Positions 1 to 9,133 are shown, numbered from the stretch's first letter. The stretch is 64,000 nt of DNA from Pseudoflavitalea sp. G-6-1-2 (GCF_012927185.1 NZ_JABBGB010000002.1:1240001-1304000), one strand, 5' to 3'. Program-made: numbers and translations. Notes: generated by a model not told the origin, from the sequence alone.

Positions 1-1
1 A

Positions 2-1423
2 CTCAACACCAACGGCACCGGTAAAGACGCTTATTTCGGGAACGTATTCGCCAAAGCGAATATGACGCTGAAGGGCCCGCTGGCTGATATGAAAATGGAC
101 ATCAAAGGCGAACCCGCTGACAGTTCCAAAGTGTATATCCGTTCTACATCCTCACGCGAAAGCGGACAGGCAGACTTCATCGTATGGAAAGTCTACGGTC
201 GTGAAATGCAGCCGGAGAAACAGTTTCAGGAGAGTAACCTCACGGTATCGCTCGATATCACCGCCAATAACCTGGCCAATATGTACGTGATAATGGATGA
301 GCTTACCGGCGATATCATCCAGGCTAACGGACATGGCAACCTGAAAATAAAGGCGGGTACCAGTGGCGATTTCACCATCCTTGGCCGCTTCGATATCGAC
401 AGAGGAAATTACAATTTCAGTTTCCAGAGCTTCCTGCGCAAACCATTCAAACTGCGCGAAGGTGTGGGCAACTATATTCAATGGAAGGGCGATCCCTATG
501 ATGCGGATTGCAAGATCGATGCGGAGTATCATGCGGAGAACGTGCGTTTCAGCGATCTCGGTCTCGATCAGTTTTCGCTGGCACAGGGAAGCACGGGCGT
601 GAACAACGCCGTGAAGAAATATCGTGGCGAAGTGATAGTGGTGGCCAACCTCACGGAGAAGCTCATGCGTCCGAAGATCAAATTCACCATCGAGCTGCCG
701 CAGGGAAGCGCGCTGAAGAACGATCCGGATGCACTGGCCATTCTGCAGCGCATACAGAACGACGAGAACGAATTGAACAAACAGGTAGCTTTCCTCATTG
801 TGTTCAACAGCTTCGGCCCCCTGCAAACCGGCAGCCAGAGCGGGTTGGGCAATATCGCGTTTGAAGGTGTGGTGATCGGAAGCATCTCCGGAATGGTGTC
901 TGGAGCACTCAGCAAATGGAGCTCCAATATCTTCCAGAAGATATTCAACGATAAGAGCATCAAGGTAAACTTCAATGCCCAGTTGTACAGCGGGTACAAT
1001 CTGGTGGATGGTTCGGACCGGAACCGCATCAACTACGACCGAAGTAATCTCAACCTCAATATCGGTAAGAGCTTCCTTAATGAGCGGCTCACCTTTACAT
1101 TTGGCAGCGCCCTCGATTTCGGATTGAGCAGTGAGCAGGCGCAGGCCACTAAGAACCTGCAGTTCCTTCCTGATATCACTGCAGAGTGGAAGATCAGGCA
1201 GGATGGAAAACTGGTGCTCACTTTCTTCTACCGCGATTCCTATAATTATCTAACTGGTTCGGGCGTAGGTGCAAGGCAGAACCGTTCGGGTGCGAGCATC
1301 AGTTACCGCCGCGACTTCGACAAGATCGATGAACTCTTCAGAGGTGAGCGGAAAAAGAAACCAAAGGCAGCGGCTGCGCCTCCGGTAGTTCCTCCCCAAA
1401 AAGACAGCGCCGGAGCTAATTAG
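2..1423 (+). CDS. tamB: TamB-type translocation/assembly module, C-terminal part (5' end outside window)
   Basis: The frame is open from the left edge, so this is the last 473 residues of a longer protein. The sequence is a run of amphipathic beta-strand segments like the C-terminal TamB domain (formerly DUF490), including the stretch GVGNYIQWKGDPYDAD and a beta-rich end, then a basic and proline-rich tail. TamB is an inner-membrane-anchored periplasmic beta-helix protein that works with BamA/TamA-type proteins in outer-membrane assembly and lipid traffic; that role is taken from the family. The gene is convergent with ribBA, 41 bp away. The family call is fairly firm, but the full length and start cannot be judged here. 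Confidence 0.82.
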   Translation, partial: LNTNGTGKDAYFGNVFAKANMTLKGPLADMKMDIKGEPADSSKVYIRSTSSRESGQADFIVWKVYGREMQPEKQFQESNLTVSLDITANNLANMYVIMDELTGDIIQANGHGNLKIKAGTSGDFTILGRFDIDRGNYNFSFQSFLRKPFKLREGVGNYIQWKGDPYDADCKIDAEYHAENVRFSDLGLDQFSLAQGSTGVNNAVKKYRGEVIVVANLTEKLMRPKIKFTIELPQGSALKNDPDALAILQRIQNDENELNKQVAFLIVFNSFGPLQTGSQSGLGNIAFEGVVIGSISGMVSGALSKWSSNIFQKIFNDKSIKVNFNAQLYSGYNLVDGSDRNRINYDRSNLNLNIGKSFLNERLTFTFGSALDFGLSSEQAQATKNLQFLPDITAEWKIRQDGKLVLTFFYRDSYNYLTGSGVGARQNRSGASISYRRDFDKIDELFRGERKKKPKAAAAPPVVPPQKDSAGAN

Positions 1424-1432
1424 CACCGGCGC
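1407..1432 (+). terminator. GC-rich hairpin spanning the tamB stop codon
   Basis: GCGCCGG (1407-1413) pairs with CCGGCGC (1426-1432), and the palindrome GCTAATTAGC around the stop codon fills the loop. There is no clear T-run after it, so it may only stabilise the mRNA end between the convergent tamB and ribBA genes. Confidence 0.4.
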
Positions 1433-1464
1433 GGCAATTACTTGTTGAAGTATATGGGAGGATG

Positions 1465-2673
1465 TTATCCTTTCAAGATTTCATGTCCGAGTTTATCCCG
1501 TTTTGTTTGCAGGTATTTTTCGTTGTGCACGTTAGGCTCAACTTCGATGGGTACAGCTTCTACTACTTCGAGGCCATAACCCAGCAGTCCTGCGCGTTTG
1601 CGTGGGTTGTTGCTCATCAGTTTCAGCTTGGTGATGCCGAGTGAGCGAAGCATTTGTGCACCGATGCCGTAATCGCGTTTGTCCATCGGGAAACCGAGGT
1701 GGAGATTGGCTTCAACGGTGTCCATGCCGTTTTCCTGCAACTTGTAGGCTTTGAGTTTATTCATCAGACCGATGCCTCTGCCCTCCTGGTTCATGTAGAG
1801 GATGGCACCTTTTCCTTCTTTCTCTACCATCGACATGGCAACATGCAGTTGTTCGCCGCAATCGCAACGGAACGATCCGAGGATATCGCCGGTAAAGCAG
1901 GATGAGTGCACACGCACCAGCACGGGTTCGTCTTTCTCCCATGTTCCCTTGATGAGGGCCAGGTGCTCGGCATTGCTGCTTTTGTCGCGATACGCCACCA
2001 GTTTGAAATGACCATATTTGGTAGGCATGTCTACACGCACCACTTCTTCGATCAGCGAATCGGTTTTGAGGCGATACTCGATCAGGTCTTTTATGGAGAT
2101 GATTTTGAGATTGAATTTTTTAGCGATCTCCATCAGTTCGGGGAGTCGGGCCATGGAACCATCTTCGTTACAGATCTCAACGAGCGCTCCGCCATAAGGT
2201 GGAGGGAATCCGGCGAGACGGGTAAGATCGGTGGTAGCTTCTGTATGGCCGGCTCTTCTGAGCACACCGCCTTTTTTGGAACGGAGCGGGAAGATATGTC
2301 CGGGACGGGCGAGATCGGAAGGTTTGGTTTTTGGATTCACCAGCGACTGAAAGGTTTTGGCCCTGTCGTGTGCGGAGATACCGGTGGTACATCCGTCGCC
2401 AAGCAGGTCTACCGATACGGTGAAAGCTGTTTCGTGCAAGGCGGTATTGTTGTTCACCATCAGACCCAGTTCCAGCTCATCGCAACGCTCTTCGTCGAGG
2501 GGTGCGCAGATGAGACCACGGCCGTGAGTGGCCATGAAATTGATGAGTTCGGGGGTGATATTGTGAGCAGCCGTGATAAAGTCGCCTTCATTCTCACGAT
2601 CTTCATCGTCCACTACAACTACCAGTTTACCGTTCTTTATATCTTCTATGGCACTTTCAATAGAATCAAGCAT
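1465..2673 (-). CDS. ribBA: Bifunctional 3,4-dihydroxy-2-butanone-4-phosphate synthase / GTP cyclohydrolase II
   Basis: This 402-residue protein has the two domains in the usual order. Residues 1-200 are RibB-like, with [11 protein letters not shown] near residue 22 and the HTEATTDL segment. Residues 205-400 are RibA-like, with the zinc-binding cysteine pattern [15 protein letters not shown] and the segment QEGRGIG. Together the domains supply both entry reactions of riboflavin synthesis, from ribulose-5-phosphate and from GTP, in the cytoplasm. The gene stands alone here, convergent with tamB. A -7 box lies 15-22 bp before the ATG, so the mRNA leader is only about ten bases and leaves no room for an FMN riboswitch. 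Product confidence is very high. Confidence 0.97.
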   Translation of the reverse strand: MLDSIESAIEDIKNGKLVVVVDDEDRENEGDFITAAHNITPELINFMATHGRGLICAPLDEERCDELELGLMVNNNTALHETAFTVSVDLLGDGCTTGISAHDRAKTFQSLVNPKTKPSDLARPGHIFPLRSKKGGVLRRAGHTEATTDLTRLAGFPPPYGGALVEICNEDGSMARLPELMEIAKKFNLKIISIKDLIEYRLKTDSLIEEVVRVDMPTKYGHFKLVAYRDKSSNAEHLALIKGTWEKDEPVLVRVHSSCFTGDILGSFRCDCGEQLHVAMSMVEKEGKGAILYMNQEGRGIGLMNKLKAYKLQENGMDTVEANLHLGFPMDKRDYGIGAQMLRSLGITKLKLMSNNPRKRAGLLGYGLEVVEAVPIEVEPNVHNEKYLQTKRDKLGHEILKG

Positions 2674-2687
2674 ACCCTAAATTTTTG

Positions 2688-2695
2688 CAAAGTTA
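2688..2695 (-). promoter_or_regulatory. ribBA promoter -7 box
   Basis: Read on the minus strand, this is TAACTTTG, a full match to the Bacteroidota -7 consensus TAnnTTTG, 15 bp upstream of the ribBA start codon. No convincing -33 TTTG was found at the expected distance. Confidence 0.6.
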
Positions 2696-2935
2696 CTAAT
2701 AAAACATCCTACACAGAAGAAGGTTCGCAGGATGCGCTGATAAGGATAAATCGTTGACCGCAATGGTTGGATGGAGGCAGCAAATTGCCATGATTGCCTG
2801 TCTTTTATTACGGATAAGCCAGTGCGGGGATTGTATAAGTACTTGTATTTAATGGTGTTTGGGTAGTTTTTCGTAACCGCAGAGGGGTGTGCATAATGTG
2901 TTAATGGCTTTTTAACACTTGATAATTTTTTCTTT

Positions 2936-2943
2936 TACTTTTG
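2936..2943 (+). promoter_or_regulatory. Promoter -7 box for the Oar-like TonB receptor
   Basis: TACTTTTG matches TAnnTTTG and lies about 220 bp before the receptor start codon, implying a long leader. A TTG at 2919-2921 is a weak -33 candidate with short spacing (14 bp). Confidence 0.5.
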
Positions 2944-2956
2944 TCGCCGAAAAGAC

Positions 2957-3039
2957 CCCGGATCCTTATCCAGAAACCTTAGAATCATTGAAAATGGTTA
3001 AGGCCAACCAAAAAGCAAATGCCCTTCGCGGCGGGTTGG
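2957..3039 (+). ncRNA. Candidate structured leader RNA of the TonB receptor gene
   Basis: Three hairpins are packed into the untranslated leader. GGAT/ATCC forms the first, at 2960-2971. The second has CCTT (2977-2980) with AAGG (3000-3003) and AATCATT (2983-2989) with AATGGTT (2993-2999) around a GAA loop. The third has CCAACC (3004-3009) with GGTTGG (3034-3039) and an inner GCC/GGC stem. The second and third hairpins abut with no gap, as if stacked coaxially. The leader starts from a good -7 box and ends 125 bp before the start codon. I do not recognise a known riboswitch class; it could be a cis-regulatory element or an mRNA-stability structure. Confidence 0.4.
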
Positions 3040-3164
3040 TAGCAAATTTCCACTAGATAATCATGCAGTTAAGAGTCGGAATTAATTTAAACATAATATA
3101 ACGCTTGCCGATGAGGTTAAGCAGTGATTGTTTCTTTGCACCCAATTAATAAACACGTCTTAAT

Positions 3165-6100
3165 ATGAGAAGAACTACTCTGTTATTGTTAACCCTGCTT
3201 CTGGTAGGTTTGGGCTTTGAAGGTCTGGCCCAGGTTACTACCAGCAGTATGTCCGGAGTTGTGAAAAACGACAAAGGCGAAGCCCTGGTAGGTGCTACCA
3301 TTACCCTGAAGCACATACCAACCGGAGCATCTTTCAATGTATCTACCAGAAATGGTGGTGTATTCGACATCAACAACATCCCCCCCGGCGGCCCTTATTC
3401 TGTAAAAGTATCTTACATCGGTTTTTCCGATTACACTAAAGAAGACATCAATATTCCCCTCGGTGAGAGATATGACCTGCAGACAACACTGCTGCCGTCC
3501 AATTCAGAACTGCAGGTGGTAACGGTAACAGCTGCCCGCAGAGGTGCAACTGAAAAAACCGGCGCCAGCACCAATATCAGCAACAGGCTGATCCAAAACC
3601 TGCCAAACGTAACACGTAGCCTTGCTAACCTTACACGTATTACTCCCCAGTCTAACGGCAATAGCTTTGCCGGTATGAACAACAGGTATAATAACCTCAC
3701 TATCGACGGTTCACTGTTCAACAACAACTTCGGAAGAGGTGGTGATGGCATGATCCCCGGTGGTGCAGTATCTGCCATCTCTATCGATGCCATCGATCAG
3801 GTTCAGGTGAACATCGCTCCTTTCGATGTACGTCAGGCAGGTTTCGTTGGTAGCGGCATCAATGCCGTAACAAGAAGAGGTACCAATAATATGTACGCTA
3901 CTGTTTACGGATTCTACCGTAATCAGGAATTTACCGGCAAGAAAGTACTTGACAGAAAAGTTGATAATCCCAAACGCTCCAACAAAACTTTTGGTGCAAG
4001 CGTAGGTGGACCAATCATCAAAGACAAATTGTTCTTCTTCGTGAACTACGAAATGGAGAACAGAACGCAGCCTGGTCAGACTTTTGTTTCAAAGAAATCA
4101 GCTGACGACAAAAACCCTAATGCAACTTCAGTGCTGGAATCAGATCTGAAACTGGTTTCGGATTATCTGGTTAACAACTTCAAGTTCAACCCAGGTAAAT
4201 ATGAAGGATATGATTTCGATACAGACAACAAGAAGCTCCTTGCTCGTCTGGACTGGAATATCAGCAGCAGACATCGTCTGACACTTCGTTATACGCAGTC
4301 AGAAACCAATGATGATGATCAGGTCAATGCAGCGAGCACTACTGGTTTGACTGCAGATCGTATCAACAACAGCCGTCGTGGTGGTAAAACCGGCGGTATG
4401 GCTTTCAACAGCTCTAACTTCAAGAACAATGTGAAAGTATGGTCGGGAGTAGCTGAACTGAACTCTAATTTCAGCAACACCTTCTCTAACCAACTGATCG
4501 CTTCTTATACTGACAACGAACTGGAACGTGTTCCTAATTCAAACATGCCTTTCGTTGACATCATGAACAAATCAGATAAGACACAAGTGTATATTTCATT
4601 TGGTACTGATCTGTTCTCTTACAAGAACTCTATCTCCGACAAGGCGCTGAACATTGCTGATAACCTCACCATCAATCTGGGAAGACATACCCTTACAGCT
4701 GGTGTTAGCTATGAGTACATGAAGTTCGCCAACTCATTTACAGGTGCCGGTGGCCCTGCCTACTACCGCTACTCTTCAGTAGATGCGTTCATTGCCGGTG
4801 ATGATCCGATTCACTTTGCAGTTGCTTTCGACCCCAACAACAGATTGGGTATCAAAGTACCTGAAGCTAAGTTTGCTCAGCTCGGCGTGTATCTGCAGGA
4901 TGCATGGACTGTTTCAAACAAATTCAAACTCACTTATGGTGTGCGTCTGGATAAACCATTCTACCCTTACGATCCTCCAAAGAACCCAGCTCTTGAAGCA
5001 CGCAGCTTTAAAGATGTTGACGGAAATATCGAGCACTTCGACGTAAGCAAATGGCCTAAATCCAGAATTCTGGTTTCTCCACGTGTTGGATTTGTGTATG
5101 ATGTAGACGGAGATAAGAAAACCATTGTACGTGGTGGAACAGGCTTGTTCACCGGTCGTATTCCTTTCATCTGGATGGTTAATCAGGTAGGTGACAACGG
5201 TATCGTTCGCGCACTCTTCCAGACTAAAACTCCTGCAGGTTACGATTACAACGCAGACAGAACTACCTATATCCCTGCTAATCCTGATCCGGTTGGAACA
5301 AGCATTCTGTCAGGATCAAGCTTCAGCGCTATCGACAAGAATTTCAAAATGCCACAGGTTTGGAGAACCAACCTGGCGGTTGACAGAAAGTTTGGTGGCA
5401 ACTATACTTTCACTCTGGAAGCGCTGTACACCAAATTCATCAACAACCCATTCTTCCGCAACGCCAACCTGGCTGATCAGTCTGGTGTGATCAATGGTAT
5501 CGACAAACGTCCATACTACAACAATCCGGTTAACAATTCAGCGAACCTGAATACAGACATCAACCAAATGGCGGTGCTGGACAATACCAATAAAGGTTAC
5601 AGCCTTGCGCTGACTGCAGGTGTTCAGAAATCATTCTCCAACAACTGGGAGGCTGGTATCGCTTATACCTACACACTGGCACAGGAAGTTTCAATCGGTA
5701 GCTCAGATCAGTCTGGTTCCGGATGGACTACCAACAACATTGCACGTAACCCAAACATTCCTGAACTGGGTCAGTCTAACTTCTCTGTTCCTCACCGTAT
5801 CGTAGCCAATGGCTCATACAGAGTTGAATATGGCAGTCAGAAGAAATTGGCTACAACGATCGGCCTCTTCTACTCTGCTGCACCGCAGGAACGCTACAGC
5901 TTCCGCTACTCTTCCAACATCAATGGAGACGGCGCAAGCAACGACATCCTGTACATTCCGAAAGATGCCTCTGAGATCAAATTCGTAGAAGGCTTCAAAA
6001 ACAGCAACGGCAACACTTACAGTGCTGCACAGCAAAGTGAGGCATTCTTCAAATTCATCGAAAGCGATAAATACCTGCGTAAACACAAAGGTCAGACCAT

Positions 6101-6461
6101 GGAAAAATATGGCGCTCTGCTGCCATGGTTCCATTCACTGGATATGCGTATTCTGCAGGATTTCCGATTCAAAACCGGAGAGAAAAAACACACTATTCAA
6201 TTCAGCATCGATGTGATCAACCTGCTTAACCTGGTGAACAAAGATTGGGGCTACCGCTACCAATACACTTTCGGAACCTTCCAGGATATGGGCATTGTTG
6301 GTATCGCTTCAAGCAGCAACAACACTGGCAAACTGGTTTATTCACAAGCCAACCCATTGTTCACTTTCGATCCTGAAGCGCCGAAGAAAGCTTACCAGCC
6401 TGCTTACAACACAGGAAGCACCTGGGGTATTCAGCTCGGTCTGCGCTACATCTTCAACTAA
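3165..6461 (+). CDS. Oar-like TonB-dependent receptor with carboxypeptidase-regulatory domain
   Basis: This 1098-residue outer-membrane protein has a signal peptide ending near GLAQ (residue 22). A CarboxypepD_reg-like beta-sandwich follows (about 25-110), then a plug domain (about 115-235) with an Oar-type segment ending VNAVTRRGTNN, and a long beta-barrel finishing in LRYIFN, a typical terminal barrel strand with aromatic residues. Such receptors take up large substrates or peptides using TonB energy; the ligand cannot be inferred. The gene is monocistronic, with a strong terminator at 6495 and a structured leader upstream. No SusD partner is next to it, which fits the Oar group rather than SusC. 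Confidence 0.88.
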   Translation: MRRTTLLLLTLLLVGLGFEGLAQVTTSSMSGVVKNDKGEALVGATITLKHIPTGASFNVSTRNGGVFDINNIPPGGPYSVKVSYIGFSDYTKEDINIPLGERYDLQTTLLPSNSELQVVTVTAARRGATEKTGASTNISNRLIQNLPNVTRSLANLTRITPQSNGNSFAGMNNRYNNLTIDGSLFNNNFGRGGDGMIPGGAVSAISIDAIDQVQVNIAPFDVRQAGFVGSGINAVTRRGTNNMYATVYGFYRNQEFTGKKVLDRKVDNPKRSNKTFGASVGGPIIKDKLFFFVNYEMENRTQPGQTFVSKKSADDKNPNATSVLESDLKLVSDYLVNNFKFNPGKYEGYDFDTDNKKLLARLDWNISSRHRLTLRYTQSETNDDDQVNAASTTGLTADRINNSRRGGKTGGMAFNSSNFKNNVKVWSGVAELNSNFSNTFSNQLIASYTDNELERVPNSNMPFVDIMNKSDKTQVYISFGTDLFSYKNSISDKALNIADNLTINLGRHTLTAGVSYEYMKFANSFTGAGGPAYYRYSSVDAFIAGDDPIHFAVAFDPNNRLGIKVPEAKFAQLGVYLQDAWTVSNKFKLTYGVRLDKPFYPYDPPKNPALEARSFKDVDGNIEHFDVSKWPKSRILVSPRVGFVYDVDGDKKTIVRGGTGLFTGRIPFIWMVNQVGDNGIVRALFQTKTPAGYDYNADRTTYIPANPDPVGTSILSGSSFSAIDKNFKMPQVWRTNLAVDRKFGGNYTFTLEALYTKFINNPFFRNANLADQSGVINGIDKRPYYNNPVNNSANLNTDINQMAVLDNTNKGYSLALTAGVQKSFSNNWEAGIAYTYTLAQEVSIGSSDQSGSGWTTNNIARNPNIPELGQSNFSVPHRIVANGSYRVEYGSQKKLATTIGLFYSAAPQERYSFRYSSNINGDGASNDILYIPKDASEIKFVEGFKNSNGNTYSAAQQSEAFFKFIESDKYLRKHKGQTMEKYGALLPWFHSLDMRILQDFRFKTGEKKHTIQFSIDVINLLNLVNKDWGYRYQYTFGTFQDMGIVGIASSSNNTGKLVYSQANPLFTFDPEAPKKAYQPAYNTGSTWGIQLGLRYIFN

Positions 6462-6494
6462 TAGTTTAGCAATAGCGTAATACAAAAAAGTAAG

Positions 6495-6523
6495 AGCGTC
6501 CCGATTATTCGGGGCGCTTTTTT
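6495..6523 (+). terminator. Rho-independent terminator of the Oar-like receptor gene
   Basis: AGCGTCCCGA (6495-6504) pairs with TCGGGGCGCT (6509-6518) across a TTAT loop, with one G-T pair, and a T-run follows to 6523. Confidence 0.85.
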
Positions 6524-6584
6524 ATTGCACTGTTTTGAACTGAAAAATATTTGAGTAGTTTAGCGAAGCCCTAAATCCATACCC

Positions 6585-7529
6585 ATGAAATTTTTCACCC
6601 TACTGCTTCTCAGCTTTACAGCACTGATCGCTTCATGTGATTCTTCAGGCGTTCCCAATAAGGTTAAAATAAAAAAAACAGCAAAGCACCAGCAGATACC
6701 CGGTACCCGCATTTTCATGGAAATACCGGACGATTTCACCAGCCATCCACGAGAGCTAAGGTTATTTAAGGATAAGCAGACATACATCAACATCTATGAA
6801 ACTGACCGTCTCAACTTTAAGGAGTATCTGGAAATGATGAAGGAAGATGCAGAAAAGAATAAGACGAAAAAAATTCCTTACTATCTCGAAAAGGATTTCA
6901 AAATCGGGAACGACAAAGCCCTCATCCACATTCGAAAAGGCGAAACATGGGAGACGGAATACATACATATGAAATTCGGAAACAAGCAATATATGGTACT
7001 GGCATTTGCCCAAATGCCTGCCGGTAATCTGAAACTAAGAAAGAAGATAATCGACGCCATGCTCTCCATGTATGTAGATACTACCGCCAAAGCAGACTTC
7101 AGCGCATTTGCAGATTTCACCATCGATCTCACGGGTACCGCTCTCCGGTTCGACTGTTATTCGGATAGTAGTTTTTATTATTCACCCGATGGAAAGGGCG
7201 ACACATATTTCGACCCCATGAATACAGATCTCAGGATCCAGAAGATGGATGCTGTAACGAATTTGAAGACCACTGCCGATTCAATGATCATTAAGTTTAG
7301 CAGTGCGCAAAGCGATATGTCCAACAGAAAAGAAAGAAGCTTCGAACTCAATGGCCTGCCCGCCTACGAAATCACTTACGATGCCACTAAAGCTGGTATC
7401 AAAGTGAAAGTATATCAACTGCTCACCGGCAATAAGAATAAAACAATTTGTTTCACAGGGAAAGCTTTTGACAAGGAATTACAGGTGTATGACGATTTCG
7501 TAAAAATTGCCAAAACGCTCAAATTGTAG
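6585..7529 (+). CDS. Predicted lipoprotein of unknown function
   Basis: This 314-residue protein starts with a lipoprotein signal peptide whose lipobox LIASC places the lipidated cysteine at residue 18. The mature part is rich in lysine and shows two halves of similar flavour: residues 30-170 begin with a segment around IPGTRIFMEIPDDF, and residues 175-314 contain an acidic and aromatic stretch before a KTICFTGKAF motif. I do not recognise the family. It probably sits in the periplasmic leaflet of a membrane. The gene stands alone between a terminator on its left and a convergent TetR gene on its right. Confidence 0.7.
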   Translation: MKFFTLLLLSFTALIASCDSSGVPNKVKIKKTAKHQQIPGTRIFMEIPDDFTSHPRELRLFKDKQTYINIYETDRLNFKEYLEMMKEDAEKNKTKKIPYYLEKDFKIGNDKALIHIRKGETWETEYIHMKFGNKQYMVLAFAQMPAGNLKLRKKIIDAMLSMYVDTTAKADFSAFADFTIDLTGTALRFDCYSDSSFYYSPDGKGDTYFDPMNTDLRIQKMDAVTNLKTTADSMIIKFSSAQSDMSNRKERSFELNGLPAYEITYDATKAGIKVKVYQLLTGNKNKTICFTGKAFDKELQVYDDFVKIAKTLKL

Positions 7530-7549
7530 AGGAGTGTAAGAATATCACG

Positions 7550-7577
7550 TGCCTGTTTTTCAGCGGCAGGCATTTTT
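7550..7577 (+). terminator. Terminator between the lipoprotein and TetR genes
   Basis: TGCCTG (7550-7555) pairs with CAGGCA (7567-7572), followed by five Ts. The structure overlaps the last codon of the convergent TetR gene. Confidence 0.65.
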
Positions 7578-8178
7578 ATTTTTGCGTAATTCCATGCAGC
7601 AAGGTATCTGCCAGAAAAGCAAGATGCTTTTCGATGAACGCATAATCATCTTCAAGAAACATTCTGCTGCCGACCGCGCGCATCGCCAGATTGGTGGTCT
7701 TCGCCCAAACCATCATTTCATCCTCACTCATGGGTCTTATTTCTTTCCTCCCTATTCCATAACGGAGAATTTCCTTCAGGATGTTTTCGATATAGCTGTC
7801 GCGCTGCTTCGCAATGTTCTCCAGCAACAAAGGATTTTCGGCAAGGTCTGCACGGAAAATAGAAAACTTATCAGCCTTCTCTCTGATAGAACCTAGAATG
7901 GTGGTATACAATAAACGGACCTTCTCAACCGAAGAATCCACGGAAGCGATCATCTCTTCGGAAAGCGTTCGCTGGTGATCGATATCACGCAACACCACCG
8001 CTTCGAAGATTTCCTCCTTCGTCTTATAATAATAGTACAGGGCGCTCTTGGTTTTGCCAATGGCTTTGGCAATATCTTCCATAGTGGTTTTGCGAAAACC
8101 AAAATGGCCGAAGAGGTCCCTCGCCTTGATCAGAATATCGTCCCTGACGGGATCTTTGGTAATTTGACTATTCGACAT
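7576..8178 (-). CDS. TetR/AcrR family transcriptional regulator (first of a divergent pair)
   Basis: This 200-residue protein has a TetR-type DNA-binding domain at residues 12-60, with FGFRKTTMEDIAKAIGKTK then SALYYYYKTKEEIF. The ligand-binding helical half has no recognisable specificity. It lies 279 bp from a second TetR gene that heads an RND efflux operon. An operator-like inverted repeat, TTTGACT-N13-AGTCAGA, spans its own start codon, and two copies of the same operator lie in front of the efflux operon. The arrangement therefore suggests shared or mutual control of both units. Which of the two TetR proteins binds the sites cannot be decided from sequence. Confidence 0.92.
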   Translation of the reverse strand: MSNSQITKDPVRDDILIKARDLFGHFGFRKTTMEDIAKAIGKTKSALYYYYKTKEEIFEAVVLRDIDHQRTLSEEMIASVDSSVEKVRLLYTTILGSIREKADKFSIFRADLAENPLLLENIAKQRDSYIENILKEILRYGIGRKEIRPMSEDEMMVWAKTTNLAMRAVGSRMFLEDDYAFIEKHLAFLADTLLHGITQK

Positions 8179-8189
8179 ATTTAGTCAGA
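8163..8189. promoter_or_regulatory. Operator-like inverted repeat O1 across the TetR start codon
   Basis: TTTGACT (8163-8169) and AGTCAGA (8183-8189) are separated by exactly 13 bp. The site covers the ATG at 8176-8178 and lies just downstream of the -7 box at 8202-8209 on the minus strand, so a bound repressor would block transcription. Spacing and half-site match O2 and O3 upstream of the efflux operon. Confidence 0.6.
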
Positions 8190-8201
8190 TTGGTATCTAT
8201 A

Positions 8202-8209
8202 CAAAAATA
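8202..8209 (-). promoter_or_regulatory. Promoter -7 box of the minus-strand TetR gene
   Basis: On the minus strand this reads TATTTTTG, a full match to TAnnTTTG, 23 bp upstream of the start codon. Confidence 0.6.
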
Positions 8210-8385
8210 CCGAAAACTCCATCCAGAGTATCATCCGATCACGGAAACCTGGAAGATATTCTGTGTTTCCATTGCGAATTGACCATATTTTAATGATAAT
8301 CAATTAGTAAGACATTTATCAGATAGGGAAGGAAGAATTCCTTCACCCGCATCCACCCTCCTTTTCACTTTTCTCTAACAAACTA

Positions 8386-8412
8386 TTTGACTATTTGAGT
8401 TGATTAGTCGAA
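8386..8412. promoter_or_regulatory. Operator-like inverted repeat O2, distal to the efflux operon
   Basis: TTTGACT (8386-8392) and AGTCGAA (8406-8412) are separated by 13 bp. The site covers the presumed -33 region (TTG at 8400-8402) of the promoter that drives the TetR-RND operon. Confidence 0.6.
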
Positions 8413-8429
8413 TTCAATTACTACTTTTG
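8400..8429 (+). promoter_or_regulatory. Promoter of the TetR-RND efflux operon
   Basis: A -33-like TTG at 8400-8402 is followed after 19 bp by TACTTTTG at 8422-8429, a full -7 box. Both elements lie inside operator-like repeats (O2 and O3). Confidence 0.65.
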
Positions 8430-8452
8430 ACTTTTAAACTAAAATAGTCAAA
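8426..8452. promoter_or_regulatory. Operator-like inverted repeat O3 over the -7 box
   Basis: TTTGACT (8426-8432) and AGTCAAA (8446-8452) are perfect inverted half-sites 13 bp apart, and the symmetry extends two bases outward on each side (8424-8454). The left half overlaps the -7 box TACTTTTG. The centre is 40 bp from that of O2, roughly four helical turns, so both sites face the same side of the DNA. Confidence 0.7.
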
Positions 8453-8457
8453 AGTTC

Positions 8458-9096
8458 ATGGAACAACTTATTCTGGATACAACCTATCAGTGGTTCACGG
8501 CTCAGGGGGTCCAGGCATTTACCATGGATGATATTGCATCCCGCCTCGGCATGTCGAAGAAAACATTGTACCGTTACTTCGTATCGCGCCAGGAACTGGT
8601 AGAGCTGGTAGCAAAAAGACTCGCTGACGATTATGAAGCATCCATGGATGCAGTGGACCAGCAACCCATCGACAGCTTACAAAAACTCCTCGGTTATATT
8701 TCTTCCGTTCTCAAATATTGCAAGAAGGTCAACCCTATTTTCTTTGCAGACCTCCGCAGACATTACCCCATTCAATATGTAGACCTGCAACGCACCATGG
8801 ACAAAAGCCTTGGAGCCCGCATCGTGCGCGTATTGGAAGCGGGCATTCAGGAAGGAACCTTCAGAGGCAATCTTCATCCGCAGCTGGCCATCGCGCTCTG
8901 GCAACAACACGTGGCCACTGATTTTGAATTTGCATCGCAACTCACCAATGATTATTCGAAGGATGAAGTATTCCGTCAGGCTATGTACCTCTTCCTCTAT
9001 GGTGTGGTAGCACCTGCTGCTATTCCTGCGCTGGAAGAAGCCATCAGTCAATTCAATCCCAACGATACAGAACAGCCGCAGCTTTCCATCAGGTAA
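8458..9096 (+). CDS. TetR/AcrR family transcriptional regulator heading the RND operon
   Basis: This 212-residue protein has the TetR DNA-binding domain at residues 5-50, with FTMDDIASRLGMSKKTLYRY, followed by the usual all-helical effector domain. It is the first gene of a four-gene unit with TolC, membrane fusion protein and RND permease genes, 37 bp upstream of the TolC gene. The start codon lies 29 bp after the -7 box, and operators O2 and O3 cover the promoter, which fits autoregulated repression of the pump. The C-terminal effector pocket gives no hint of the inducer. Confidence 0.93.
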   Translation: MEQLILDTTYQWFTAQGVQAFTMDDIASRLGMSKKTLYRYFVSRQELVELVAKRLADDYEASMDAVDQQPIDSLQKLLGYISSVLKYCKKVNPIFFADLRRHYPIQYVDLQRTMDKSLGARIVRVLEAGIQEGTFRGNLHPQLAIALWQQHVATDFEFASQLTNDYSKDEVFRQAMYLFLYGVVAPAAIPALEEAISQFNPNDTEQPQLSIR

Positions 9097-9133
9097 ACTG
9101 CCTCACTAACACTTTCATACTACAATCAAAAAC

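Noticed and set aside
152-826. Long minus-strand open frame inside tamB
   Set aside because: It is the antisense shadow of a well-conserved coding frame; similar shadows across the window were left out.
2674-2760. FMN riboswitch expected before ribBA
   Set aside because: The -7 box is 15 bp before the start codon and no RFN-element consensus is visible.
3040-3100. GATAAT segment reminiscent of a TPP riboswitch 3' part
   Set aside because: No matching 5' half or CTGAGA box; short chance similarity.
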